From Hoeflea sp. (GTDB lineage: Bacteria; Pseudomonadota; Alphaproteobacteria; Rhizobiales; Rhizobiaceae), in NCBI RefSeq assembly GCF_014359905.1, contig NZ_JACIYP010000007.1:37071-101070 (forward strand): 64,000 bases of DNA, written 5' to 3'. The notes beneath the pieces were generated by a model. That model was not told the origin of the DNA. It saw only the letters and a list, made by a program, of their open reading frames with translations, and did not search any database. Both the position numbers and the translations under genes were made by a program. Numbering within the stretch: position 1 is the stretch's first letter; the number at the start of each line of letters is the position of its first letter. Of this stretch, positions 25,512-34,587 are shown in pieces.

Positions 25512-28500
25512 TGCGCCTCAACCGCCTCGATCTCACCCGCTACGGCAAGTTCACCGATCATGTCATCGATTTCGGCCCCCCGACCGAGCGCGGCTGCGAC
25601 CTGCACATCGTCTACGGCCCGAACGAGGCCGGAAAGTCCACCCTGTTCCACGGCTGGCTCGACCTGCTTTATGGCATTGGCGCGCAGAGCAGCTACAATT
25701 TCCTGCACCCCTATCCCACCATGCAGATCGGCGCGGCGATCGCGTTTGAGGACAAGACGATCGAGGTCATTCGCCGCAAGCGGTCGCAAAACAGCCTGTT
25801 TGACGCCCAGGACCAGCCGATTTCCGAGGGCGTCCTGCTCGCCGGTCTGGGCGGGCTCGACCGCGACGCGTACCGGACCATGTTCTCGCTCGATGACGAA
25901 ACGCTCGAACAGGGCGGCGAGAGCATCCTCGCAAGCCGCGGCGATCTGGGCGAACTGCTGTTTTCGGCCAGCGCGGGCCTCGGCGAACTGTCGCAACGGC
26001 TGGTCCAGATCCGCGGCGAGACCGAAGACTTCTACAAGTACCGGGCCCGCTCGGGGCGGCTCGCCGCGCTGAAATCGGACCTGGCCGGGCTGAAGGCCGA
26101 GCGCGACCGTCTCGACACCCAGGCGAGCGACTATGCCCGCCTGACCAGGATCCACGACGACGCGACGGAGCGCCATGCCGAGGCGAGTTCCCAACGCCAG
26201 CAGGTCAGGGCGCGCCTCGCCGCCATCAACCGGCTGCTCACCGCGCTGCCGCGCCTGGGAGAACTCGATACGCTGGCCCGACAGATCGAACCCCTGGCCG
26301 GACTGCCCGACGCAGCGCCGGAATGGCGCGACCAGATCCGCAAGCTGAGCGAGGATGACGCTGCCCTTCAGGCAGGCGGCGCGGCGCTCCACGCGGAAAT
26401 CGAGCGGCTGACAGCCGACCTCGAAGCCATTGGCGTCGATCCCGGCATCCTGTCGCTTCAGGACCGCATGACGGACCTCGACCGGTTGCGCACACGCCAC
26501 AATGCGGCGGAGGAAGACCTGCCGGATCGCCGCGCAGCGCTGGCCCGGCTCCAGGGCCGCATCGAGCACCTTCTCACGCAATTGGGGCGGCCCGGCGAGG
26601 CAGAGCCCGACCGGCTGCTGCTCGACACCGCGACAAGTGCCGGCCTGCGCGAGCTTATAGAGGCGCGCACCAGCCTCGACGTGCGCCTGGCGACCGCCCG
26701 GCGTGAAGCCGAAGACGCCAGGGCCGCCCGCGAAGAACTTCAGGCGCAGCTCGGCGATTCCGGCGGGAAGGCGGATGACCTCGCGCCGGACGAACGGCCA
26801 CGCCGGATTGCCGCATTGGCAAGCCTCGTCACAACCATTCTCGGCGAAGATCACGGGCTCAGGCGGCAGGCCGCCCGCCGCGCCATCCCGGACGCAAGGG
26901 AAAAATGCGACGCCTGCCTGAATGCGCTGCTCCCCTGGCAAGGCGACATCGCCGAGCTGGAAGCCATGACCCCGCCATCGACAGAAAGCCTTCGCAAATG
27001 GAAAGGCGAAGGCGAAGACCTTGAACGCAAGCTTGCCGCCGTGATCGAGGAAACCGCGCGCCTGAGCACCGCGCTCCGGCGCCACGAGGCCGAAGCCGCC
27101 GCCATCACCCAGAGCCGCAGCCTGCCCTCGTCCGAGGCGGCGGACGCCTTGCGCGCGGCCCGCGATGAGGCCTGGGCGCACCACACATCCAAGCTGGACG
27201 CGCAATCCGCCCTCACCTTCGAAGCCGCCATGCAGGCTTTTGACGCGGCCACCGACAAGCGCGCGAGCCATCAGGCCGATGTCGCCAAGCTCAATGAATG
27301 CGCCGTGCAGATCGCGGTTCTCCGAGCCGATCTTGAAGGTGCGGCGCTGGCGCGATCGCGACTGGAATCGGCCCGGACGGACCTTATGGGCCGGATCGCA
27401 GCATCGGTGACCGCGCTGTCGCCCGCGCTGCCCAACGACATGACGCCGGACGCGCTCGCGGACTGGCTCGCCCGCCGCGACCGGGCGCTGGAGGCCGGAC
27501 GCACGGTGCGCGATCATTGCCGCCAGCTCGAAAGCGCGGAAGCGGACCGCCGGGCCGCCACGGATAGGTTGGTCCGGGCGCTCGCGCCGCTCGACGCCGC
27601 AGCGGCATCGGACCAGGACCTGGAAACGCTCATCGCCCGCGCGCAGGATCTCATCAGCCGTGAAGCAAAGCTCGAAGCCCATCGCCAGCAGCGTGCGCAG
27701 CAGGAGCGCGCGCTCGGAAAACGCGAACAGGATCTGCGCACCGCTGACGAAGAGCTGCAGGCCTGGCTGCTTGCCTGGAAAGGCGCCTGCGCCGGCTGCT
27801 GGATCGGCCAGGCCGGCCGTACGCCCACCGCCGCCGAAATCCGCGAAGTGCTGCCGCTGCTGGGAGAACTCGGCTCGGCGCTGCATGACCGCGCGGGCCT
27901 GGCGGACCGCATCGCCAAGATGGAGCAGGATCAGGCGGACTATGCCGCCGCCCTTCATGAGATTGCCCAACAGGCCGGGATCGACACCCACGACGACGCC
28001 GTCGAAGCCATCGCCCGGCAGCTCGCCACCCGGCTGACTGCCGCCGACAAGGCCAGGTCGCAGCGGGCGGATATCGCCGCACGGATCGAGGACGCCCGCA
28101 TGCGCCAGCGCGTCCACGCCGAACAGCGCGACGCACATGCGAAAATCCGGGACCCGATGCTCACAGCGCTCAAGGCCGAAACACTCACCGATGCGGCGCT
28201 CTCGGTTGACCGGGCTCTGGAGCGCAAGGCCCTGTCGGCGCGCGTCGACGAGATCAGGCAGCAGATCTGCGAAAGCCTGGGCGTCGGCAATTTTGATGAA
28301 GCCTGCGAGCAGCTGACCCTGGCCGACAGCGCAGCGCTGAGCGCGGAAAAGCAGGCGCTCGAAGCCGCTCTCGAAACCCTCGACGCCGATGTGCAGGAAC
28401 TCTATGCCGCGCGCACGAATGCGGCGAGCGAACTCGCAGCCGTTGGCGGCGACGATGCAGTCGCCTTGATCGAACAGCAGCGCCAGACCATCCTCGTCGC

Positions 28501-28996
28501 GATCGCCGAAGGCGCCGAGCACTATCTCCGGCTGTCCGCCGGGATCCTCGCCATGGAACAGGCGCTGACGCTCTACCGCGAGCGCCACCGCTCCTCGATG
28601 ATGGCGCGCGCTTCGGACGCAGTCCGCACCATCAGCCGCGGCCGCTACACCGGGCTCGCCTCCCAACCCGACAAGGGCCGCGAAACGCTGATCGCGCTGC
28701 AGAACGACGGCTCGTCGAAGCAGGCGGCGGACATGTCCAAGGGCGCGCGGTTCCAGCTCTATCTGGCGCTGCGCGTGGCGGGCTTCCATGAATTCGCCGA
28801 GACGAGGCCGCCCGTGCCGTTCATCGCCGACGACATCATGGAAACCTTTGACGATTTCCGCGCCGAGGAAGCCTTCAAGCTGTTTGCCGGCATGGCGGGC
28901 GCCGGCCAGGTGATCTATCTCACCCACCACCGCCATCTCTGCGACATCGCCAGCGCAGTCTGCCCCGGCGTGACCATCCACGAACTCGCCCCCTGA
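25511..28996 (+). CDS. SbcC/YhaN-like SMC-type ATPase
   Basis: A 1161-residue ATPase partner of the upstream nuclease. The N-terminal AAA domain has Walker A GPNEAGKST (36-44) and a YhaN-type opening (MRLNRLDLTRYGKFTDHVIDFG). A long alanine/glutamate/arginine-rich coiled coil follows over about residues 160-980. The C-terminal half of the ATPase domain contains SKGARFQLYLALRVAG and Walker B PFIADDIMETFDD. The pair resembles YhaN-YhaO and SbcCD complexes that process DNA ends. The long reverse-strand reading frame opposite it is a composition effect. Confidence 0.88.
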   Translation: MRLNRLDLTRYGKFTDHVIDFGPPTERGCDLHIVYGPNEAGKSTLFHGWLDLLYGIGAQSSYNFLHPYPTMQIGAAIAFEDKTIEVIRRKRSQNSLFDAQDQPISEGVLLAGLGGLDRDAYRTMFSLDDETLEQGGESILASRGDLGELLFSASAGLGELSQRLVQIRGETEDFYKYRARSGRLAALKSDLAGLKAERDRLDTQASDYARLTRIHDDATERHAEASSQRQQVRARLAAINRLLTALPRLGELDTLARQIEPLAGLPDAAPEWRDQIRKLSEDDAALQAGGAALHAEIERLTADLEAIGVDPGILSLQDRMTDLDRLRTRHNAAEEDLPDRRAALARLQGRIEHLLTQLGRPGEAEPDRLLLDTATSAGLRELIEARTSLDVRLATARREAEDARAAREELQAQLGDSGGKADDLAPDERPRRIAALASLVTTILGEDHGLRRQAARRAIPDAREKCDACLNALLPWQGDIAELEAMTPPSTESLRKWKGEGEDLERKLAAVIEETARLSTALRRHEAEAAAITQSRSLPSSEAADALRAARDEAWAHHTSKLDAQSALTFEAAMQAFDAATDKRASHQADVAKLNECAVQIAVLRADLEGAALARSRLESARTDLMGRIAASVTALSPALPNDMTPDALADWLARRDRALEAGRTVRDHCRQLESAEADRRAATDRLVRALAPLDAAAASDQDLETLIARAQDLISREAKLEAHRQQRAQQERALGKREQDLRTADEELQAWLLAWKGACAGCWIGQAGRTPTAAEIREVLPLLGELGSALHDRAGLADRIAKMEQDQADYAAALHEIAQQAGIDTHDDAVEAIARQLATRLTAADKARSQRADIAARIEDARMRQRVHAEQRDAHAKIRDPMLTALKAETLTDAALSVDRALERKALSARVDEIRQQICESLGVGNFDEACEQLTLADSAALSAEKQALEAALETLDADVQELYAARTNAASELAAVGGDDAVALIEQQRQTILVAIAEGAEHYLRLSAGILAMEQALTLYRERHRSSMMARASDAVRTISRGRYTGLASQPDKGRETLIALQNDGSSKQAADMSKGARFQLYLALRVAGFHEFAETRPPVPFIADDIMETFDDFRAEEAFKLFAGMAGAGQVIYLTHHRHLCDIASAVCPGVTIHELAP

Positions 28997-29213
28997 CCAA
29001 AGGCCGCCGGTCGGTTTTTCACGGCTCGGGACAGGTTTTGCTTGGCATGCCGGGCCTATGCCGGTATCGGAGCCCCATTCCAGTTGATCCGTGACCCGGG
29101 TCACGCTCCCCAGAGACCGCAAGACCGTCGCAGCCTGCGCCCTCACCCAGTGGCCCGCTCCTGCTCGCTTCGCACCGAAAACCATCGTTTAAACGGACAG
29201 GAAGCCAATCTCC

Positions 29214-30698
29214 ATGATCTCGTTCAACAGCTATCTCACGCAATGGACCGGCAATGTCCGCGGCGACATCCTGTCGGGCCTTGTCGTGGCGCTTGCCCTG
29301 ATCCCCGAGGCCATCGCCTTTTCGATCATCGCCGGCGTCGACCCCAAGGTCGGGCTCTATGCCTCCTTCTCGATCGCCGTCATCACGGCAATCGTCGGCG
29401 GCAGGCCGGGCATGATCTCGGCCGCCACGGCCGCCACCGCGGTGCTGATGGTCACGCTCGTCAAGGAGCACGGGCTCGAATATCTGCTCGCCGCCACCGT
29501 GCTCGCCGGCCTGATCCAGATCGCAGCCGGCGCAGCCCGGCTCGGCTCCGTCATGCGCTTCGTCTCCAAATCGGTGATGACCGGCTTCGTCAATGCGCTG
29601 GCGATCCTGATCTTCATGGCGCAATTGCCCGAACTCATCGGCGTGCCGTGGCTCACTTACGTGATGGTGGCGGGCGGCCTTGCCATTATCTACCTGTTTC
29701 CGCTCCTCACCCGGGCGATCCCCTCGCCGCTGGTCACCATCGTCGTGCTCACCGCCCTGAGCCTCGCCTTTGGCTTCGACATCCGCACCGTGGGCGACAT
29801 GGGGGCGCTGCCCGACACGCTGCCGGTGTTTCTGATCCCTCAGATCCCGCTCACGCTGGAGACGCTGTGGATCATCCTGCCCTATTCCGTGGCGGTGGCC
29901 GCCGTCGGCCTGCTCGAATCGCTGATGACCCAGTCCATCGTCGACGATCTCACCGACACGTCGTCGAGCCGCACGATGGAATGCATCGGCCAGGGCGTGG
30001 CCAACACCGCCACCGGCTTCATCGGCGGCATGGCCGGCTGCGCCATGATCGGCCAGTCGATCATCAACGTGAAATCCGGCGGCCGCGGCCGGCTGTCGAC
30101 CTTCGTGGCTGGCGTCATGCTGCTGTTCTTCATCGTCGTGCTCGGCGACTGGGTGGCGCGGATCCCGATGGCGGCACTTGTGGCGATCATGATCATGGTC
30201 TCGATCGGCACCTTCTCCTGGTCCTCGCTCAAGAACCTGCGCACCCATCCGCGCTCCTCCTCCATCGTCATGCTGGCGACGGTGGCTTTCGTCGTCTTCA
30301 GCCACAATCTCGCCATCGGCGTGCTGGTCGGCGTGCTGCTCTCGGGCCTTTTCTTCGCCTGGAAGATCGCCCAGCTCTTCGGCGTCCGCTCCATCCTGTC
30401 CGAGGACGGCCGCACCCGCACCTACATCGTCGAGGGCCAGCTGTTCTTCGCCTCGGCGGAAGATTTCATGAAGGCCTTCGACTTCCGGGAGGTTCTGGAA
30501 AAGGTCGTCATCGATGTCTCCCGCGCCCATATCTGGGACATTTCCAGCGTGGCAGCCCTCGACATGGCGGTGCTGAAATTCCGCCGCGACGGCGCCACCG
30601 TCGAGATCATCGGCATGAACGAAGCGTCCGAGACCATCGTCGACCGGCTTGCCATCCACGACAAGCCGGGCGCGATGGACAAGTTGATGTCACATTGA
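29214..30698 (+). CDS. SulP-family inorganic anion transporter with STAS domain
   Basis: A 494-residue SLC26/SulP protein with about ten to twelve membrane segments and a C-terminal STAS domain (about 395-485, [26 protein letters not shown]). It probably carries sulfate or bicarbonate; the sequence does not decide. The start at 29214 follows AGGAAG. It is followed after 187 bp by a universal stress protein gene in the same direction, a frequent pairing for SulP proteins. Sulfate made by the Sox system is exported or balanced by unknown routes, so a functional link is only possible. Confidence 0.88.
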   Translation: MISFNSYLTQWTGNVRGDILSGLVVALALIPEAIAFSIIAGVDPKVGLYASFSIAVITAIVGGRPGMISAATAATAVLMVTLVKEHGLEYLLAATVLAGLIQIAAGAARLGSVMRFVSKSVMTGFVNALAILIFMAQLPELIGVPWLTYVMVAGGLAIIYLFPLLTRAIPSPLVTIVVLTALSLAFGFDIRTVGDMGALPDTLPVFLIPQIPLTLETLWIILPYSVAVAAVGLLESLMTQSIVDDLTDTSSSRTMECIGQGVANTATGFIGGMAGCAMIGQSIINVKSGGRGRLSTFVAGVMLLFFIVVLGDWVARIPMAALVAIMIMVSIGTFSWSSLKNLRTHPRSSSIVMLATVAFVVFSHNLAIGVLVGVLLSGLFFAWKIAQLFGVRSILSEDGRTRTYIVEGQLFFASAEDFMKAFDFREVLEKVVIDVSRAHIWDISSVAALDMAVLKFRRDGATVEIIGMNEASETIVDRLAIHDKPGAMDKLMSH

Positions 30699-30885
30699 TG
30701 CATGTCACGCTCAAAGCGTTTCGGTCGCGCGATACCGTGCATGCATGCCTCGAAGAGGGGCGCACTTTCGACGGATGGCGTTCATCCGTCGGGACACGTC
30801 GCCCCGCCGGATCGATTGCACGTGAAAGAGCGTGCGTGTGCGTCTATGTGGACGCGAAGGACGACACTCTCAGGGAGGACATATC

Positions 30886-31737
30886 ATGACCAGCATAATC
30901 CTGGCCCTTGTCGACGGATCGACTTACGCGAAAAGCGTCTGCGACCATGCCGCCTGGGCCGCGGCCCGGATGCAGGCCGGGGTCGACCTGCTGCATGTGC
31001 TCGACCGGCCCGCCGCGCAGCATTCCGACCTGTCGGGCGCGATCACGCTGGGCGCACGCACCGCGCTCCTGGACGAGCTGGCGACGCTCGACGAGCAGCG
31101 CTCCAAGCTTTTGCAGCAGAAGGGCCGCGCCATTCTTGACGATGCCCGCGCCATCCTCGAGGCCGCAGGCCAGAAAGTCGTGGGCGCGCATCTCAGACAG
31201 GGCGAATTCGTCGAAACGGTGATCGAGCAGGAAGGCCCCGCCGGCATGATCATGATCGGCAAGCGCGGCGAGGAGGCTGATGTCGCGAGCCTCAGGCTCG
31301 GCGCCCATCTCGAGCGCTTCATCCGCGCGAGCCACAAGCCGGTCTTCGTCGCCTCCCGCGCCTTCCGGCCGATCGACAGCGTCATCGTCGCCTATGACGG
31401 CGGCGCCTCGAGCCGGCGCCTGGTCGACCACATCGCCCGCAGCCCGCTGTTTGCGGGCCTCGCCATCGACCTCGTCACCGTCGGCCAGACGACCCGCGAA
31501 ACCGAAAAGTCCCAGGAAGACGCCCGCGCCATCCTGGAGGCCGCAGGCCTCAGCGTGGACACCACCATCCTCCCGGGCCAGCCCGAAACGGTGCTCGCCG
31601 ACCGCGTCGCACAAAACGGCGCCTGCCTCGTCGCCATGGGCGCCTACGGCCACTCCCGCATCCGCAGCTTCGTGCTGGGCTCGACCACCTCGGACATGCT
31701 CAGATCCTGCAAGGCGCCGGTGGTGCTGATGCGGTGA
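30886..31737 (+). CDS. Tandem-domain universal stress protein
   Basis: A 283-residue protein with two UspA domains (about 1-155 and 160-283). The second ends with the nucleotide-binding pattern GAYGHSRIRSFVLGSTT (G-2x-G-9x-G-S/T). The start at 30886 follows GGGAGGAC and gives MTSIILALVDGS, a typical Usp start. Two decayed copies of its C-terminal part lie downstream at 32595 and 33940, so the gene was once part of a repeated array. Confidence 0.9.
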   Translation: MTSIILALVDGSTYAKSVCDHAAWAAARMQAGVDLLHVLDRPAAQHSDLSGAITLGARTALLDELATLDEQRSKLLQQKGRAILDDARAILEAAGQKVVGAHLRQGEFVETVIEQEGPAGMIMIGKRGEEADVASLRLGAHLERFIRASHKPVFVASRAFRPIDSVIVAYDGGASSRRLVDHIARSPLFAGLAIDLVTVGQTTRETEKSQEDARAILEAAGLSVDTTILPGQPETVLADRVAQNGACLVAMGAYGHSRIRSFVLGSTTSDMLRSCKAPVVLMR

Positions 31738-31823
31738 TGGAGGGGTGGCAATTTATCCGCCAACGGACTGAATGGAAGTTACGGCCCGGAGCCGACCTTC
31801 CCCGAATGCATCACAACGTCTGG

Positions 31824-32528
31824 TCAGACACTGACACCGAAAAACCAGCCCACTCCTGCCGTGACAGCCATTGCGAATACGCCCCATATCACCACGCGCA
31901 GAGTAGCACGCAAAACCGGCGCTGCGCCTGCTTTTGCTCCTGAAGCGCCAAGAACGGCCAAAGTGATGACAGTGACAACAAGGACAACCGGAATAATCGA
32001 ATCTGCGGGTGCTGCAAACGCAGCCAGCAGCGGGATTGCAGCGGCAATGCTGAACGTCACGCCCGACGTAACCGCCGCCTGAAGCGGATTGGCCGCGTGC
32101 GCCTCTGACAACCCAAGTTCGTCGCGAACATGGGTGCCAAGAGCATCTTTTTGCGTGAGTTCTTTGGCAACGACAAGGGCAGTCTCTTCACTAAGCCCCT
32201 TCTCTTGGTAGATGGCTGCAAGTTCGGCAAGTTCCGCGGCTGGAAGCTCCTGCAAGGCTTTGGTCTCCCTTGCAATGTCGGCCCGTTCCGTGTCGGATTG
32301 CGAAGAGACGGATACATATTCGCCTGCAGCCATCGACATTGCACCTGCCGTGAGTCCGGCAATACCCGCGATTATGACCGTGCTTGGGTTTGGGTCGGCC
32401 GCAGCCACCCCTACGATTAAGGAGGAAACGGAAACGACCCCATCATTGGCGCCAAGAACCGCAGCGCGCAACCAGCCGCTGCGTGTAATATAGTGGGGGT
32501 CTCCAGGATGTGCTGACGCTTGGGGCAT
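31824..32528 (-). CDS. VIT1/CCC1-family iron/manganese transporter
   Basis: A 234-residue membrane protein of the VIT (DUF125) family, which moves Fe2+ or Mn2+ across membranes. It shows GWLRAAVLGANDGVVSVSSLIVGVA and the metal-binding cytosolic region AGEYVSVSSQSDTERADIARE with paired glutamates. The start at 32528 follows AAAGGGAAC. The gene points against its neighbours and interrupts a second usp copy, of which only the 3' part survives. Its GC content looks lower than that of the flanking genes, so recent insertion is likely. Confidence 0.88.
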   Translation of the reverse strand: MPQASAHPGDPHYITRSGWLRAAVLGANDGVVSVSSLIVGVAAADPNPSTVIIAGIAGLTAGAMSMAAGEYVSVSSQSDTERADIARETKALQELPAAELAELAAIYQEKGLSEETALVVAKELTQKDALGTHVRDELGLSEAHAANPLQAAVTSGVTFSIAAAIPLLAAFAAPADSIIPVVLVVTVITLAVLGASGAKAGAAPVLRATLRVVIWGVFAMAVTAGVGWFFGVSV

Positions 32529-32594
32529 ATCGTTCCCTTTGTGAATTTGAAACCGAGCTTACAGATATAAACCAACGACGAAAAGGTTGCATTT

Positions 32595-32857
32595 TCGCGC
32601 TCGGCGCCGGAAGCCGCGACAGCGAAAAGGCGCTCGAAGACGCCAGAGCCGTGCTCGAAGGCGCGGGCCTCAGCGTCGACACCGCCATCCTCCCGGGCCA
32701 GCCCGACGCGGTTCTGGGCAAGCGCGTGGAAGAGCTGGGCGCCCGCCTGGTCGCCATGGGCGCCTATGGCCACTCCCGCATCCGCAGCGTCGTCATCGGC
32801 TCGACACCGTCGGAACTGCTCAGATCCTGCAAGGCGCCGGTGCTGTTGATGCGGTGA
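32595..32857 (+). pseudogene. Truncated universal stress protein copy
   Basis: About 87 codons encode a protein closely like the C-terminal part of the intact Usp at 30886-31737. Shared stretches are GLSVDT(T/A)ILPGQP, LVAMGAYGHSRIRS and LRSCKAPV. The DNA repeats directly as far as the stop codon. No start codon or N-terminal half is present; the homology begins abruptly at about 32595, beside the VIT gene. This is a remnant, though a short product cannot be excluded. Confidence 0.8.
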
Positions 32858-33019
32858 TGGGGGGATTGCCCCGGAAGGGACGAGGATCTCAAGGAGCCCT
32901 TCGTCACGCTTTCCGGCTTTCCTCTTGCTCTTTGCACCAAACCTGTACGCCTTGAAGGCGCACAATTGACCTGAAACCCCCATTCTGCCACAGTCCGGAC
33001 TTTCCCAATGGAGGCGACC

Positions 33020-33298
33020 ATGCCGAGAGCAGCCGTCGAAGACAACGAGCGCATGAGCCTGCGCATCGCGGCAGCCACGAAGTCCAAGCTGTTGCGGGCG
33101 GCGCTGTTGCGCAACACCGACCTGACCAGTTTCGTCACGCAATCGGCGCTCAGGGAAGCGGAAGCAGTGATCGCCGAAGCGGAAGCCGTCAAGGTGTCGG
33201 AACAGGACCATCTGCGCATCCTCGCCCTGCTGGAAAACCCGCCAAAGCCCAACGCGAAGCTCCACGCCGCCATCGCGGCGCTGCCCGACACCCTGTGA
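33020..33298 (+). CDS. DUF1778 antitoxin of a TacA-TacT type toxin-antitoxin pair
   Basis: A 92-residue protein with an N-terminal ribbon-helix-helix (ERMSLRIAAATKSKLLRAALLRNTDLTSFVTQSALREAEAVI), which is the DUF1778 signature. The C-terminal tail (residues about 60-92) is expected to wrap around and block the toxin. The start at 33020 has GGAGG upstream. Its stop overlaps the toxin start by 4 bp (GTGA). Such antitoxins repress their own promoter. Confidence 0.88.
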   Translation: MPRAAVEDNERMSLRIAAATKSKLLRAALLRNTDLTSFVTQSALREAEAVIAEAEAVKVSEQDHLRILALLENPPKPNAKLHAAIAALPDTL

Positions 33299-33822
33299 GC
33301 CTTCCGCCCTGGCATGAGGAAGCGATCCGGAAATCCCACGATCGCGCCGCCTTCGACTGTGGCGATGCCGAAATGAACGTCTTTCTGCAGCGCTTTGCGC
33401 GGCAGGGCCACGAACAGAACGCGGCCAAGACCTTCTGCGCCATCGACACGGCACGGCCCGGCCGCATCCTCGGATTCTACACCGTAGCGCCTGCCTCCGT
33501 AGCCCATGAGACCGTGCCCGCCTCGATGACCAGGGGCCTCGCGCGCCATGAGGTGCCCGGGTTCAGGCTCGCCCGCCTGGCGACCGACCGGACCGTGGCG
33601 GGCCAAGGGCTGGGAGGCCAACTGCTGGCCGCCGCCGCCCTGCGCTGCCTCAGGCTCGCCGGCGAGGGCGGCGGCATTCTCCTGGTGATCGACGCAAAAA
33701 ATGACCGCGCCGCCACCTGGTACGCCTCCTACGGGGCGGAGCCGTTGCACGACAAGCCCCTGACCCTCGTCATGCCGCTCGCCACCTTTGCGCCGGGGTT
33801 GCGGGGGAAGGGGTTGCTGTAG
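33295..33822 (+). CDS. GNAT-family acetyltransferase toxin (TacT type)
   Basis: A 175-residue GNAT protein. The acetyl-CoA binding loop RTVAGQGLGGQLLAAAALRC and the downstream KNDRAATWYASYGAEPL are typical of TacT/AtaT toxins, which acetylate the amino group of charged tRNAs. The GTG start overlaps the antitoxin stop (GTGA), so the pair is translationally coupled. It lies in the patchwork region between two usp remnants, consistent with a mobile stabilising module. Confidence 0.88.
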   Translation: MSLPPWHEEAIRKSHDRAAFDCGDAEMNVFLQRFARQGHEQNAAKTFCAIDTARPGRILGFYTVAPASVAHETVPASMTRGLARHEVPGFRLARLATDRTVAGQGLGGQLLAAAALRCLRLAGEGGGILLVIDAKNDRAATWYASYGAEPLHDKPLTLVMPLATFAPGLRGKGLL

Positions 33823-33939
33823 GACTGGGACTTGTGGCGCGGATGCGGCGGAGGTTATCGCCCGGGGCCACACCCAGCGGAGATTTTAATCGCCATTGGC
33901 AAACAGCCGGGCCGGTGGGGTGTCGTCTTGCCGCCGCCC

Positions 33940-34056
33940 CTGCTCCACCGAAAAGGCCGTCGAAACCTCCAATGCAACCGGCCTGAGAGTGGGAGCCATC
34001 TTCTCCGGTCAGCCGAGGCGGCCCTGGGCTGACGCGTTGAGAAAAACGGCGCCTGC
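33940..34056 (+). pseudogene. Second, more decayed universal stress protein remnant
   Basis: The reading EKAVET...GLRVGAIFSGQPRRPW and the DNA AAACGGCGCCTGCCTTGT align with the C-terminal part of the intact Usp (EKSQEDAR...GLSVDTTILPGQPE; AAACGGCGCCTGCCTCGT). Internal deletions and frame loss are evident. The similarity stops at about 34056, where the lower-GC cassette begins. Confidence 0.5.
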
Positions 34057-34172
34057 CTTGTTTGATAGACTACGCATCGTGCAGACTAATCCGGCGATTG
34101 CAATGGAGCAAATATCGATTAATCTGTTTCCACGTTGCAATGAAGCCTAGGTGTGCCGGGTATTATTCAACG

Positions 34173-34587
34173 ATGTTTACAACCTTGGATAGCTACTTTG
34201 AGAACGCCCCGCCGATTCCCAAAGCGGCCAACATTGCCTCCGAATGCTACGGTGGCGACCGTCGTGGACACCTTGTCGAATCCTCTGGAATACGTTCGAT
34301 TAGTTCTCGATCACATGACCGGCTACAACCGCGATTCAGTAGTTGCGATCTGCATCAGGTCAAACCCGAAATACCCCGATTACGCGGTCAACGAGGTCAT
34401 GTTCGAAGACAGCGACCCCATCGGACAAGTTACCATGGCCATCTATCATGGTCGGACCCACGTCGAATACGAATATGATACTTTATTCGACGATTACACC
34501 CTATGGTCGACTGAGAAGATGGGCTTCACAGCCGTGCAGCAACTAGTTGGCGAACTGCGGCCTGGGTATCAAAGAGGTTTCCCATAA
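34173..34587 (+). CDS. Hypothetical protein preceding the HEPN-like gene, possibly frameshifted
   Basis: I do not recognise this family. The reading frame ending at 34587 has well-formed protein from about 34243 onward (TVVDTLSNPLEYVRLVLDH, PDYAVNEVMFEDSDPIGQ, EYEYDTLFDDYTLWS). The best-looking start, MFTTLDSYFENAPPIPKAANIASE at 34173, lies in another frame. One extra base near 34243-34246 would join the two into a protein of about 137 residues. If there is no frameshift, a GTG at 34153 or 34252 could serve. The stop overlaps the next start (TAATG), so the two genes form a cassette. Base composition is poorer in GC than that of the surroundings. Confidence 0.5.

Noticed and set aside
25325..29185. 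A reverse-strand open frame of 1286 codons opposite the SbcC/YhaN-like gene
   Set aside because: It is a shadow of the GC-rich coiled-coil gene: no family motif, no ribosome site, and the plus-strand gene has clear Walker motifs across its length.
29019..30659. A reverse-strand open frame of 546 codons opposite the SulP gene
   Set aside because: Rich in His, Asp and Arg as expected for antisense of a membrane protein gene; the plus strand encodes a full SulP-STAS protein.
30699..30885. A degenerate copy of the palindromic repeat between the SulP and usp genes (ATGCATGTCACGC and CCGTGCATGCATG)
   Set aside because: The arms are only partly similar to the element at 47131 and do not pair cleanly.
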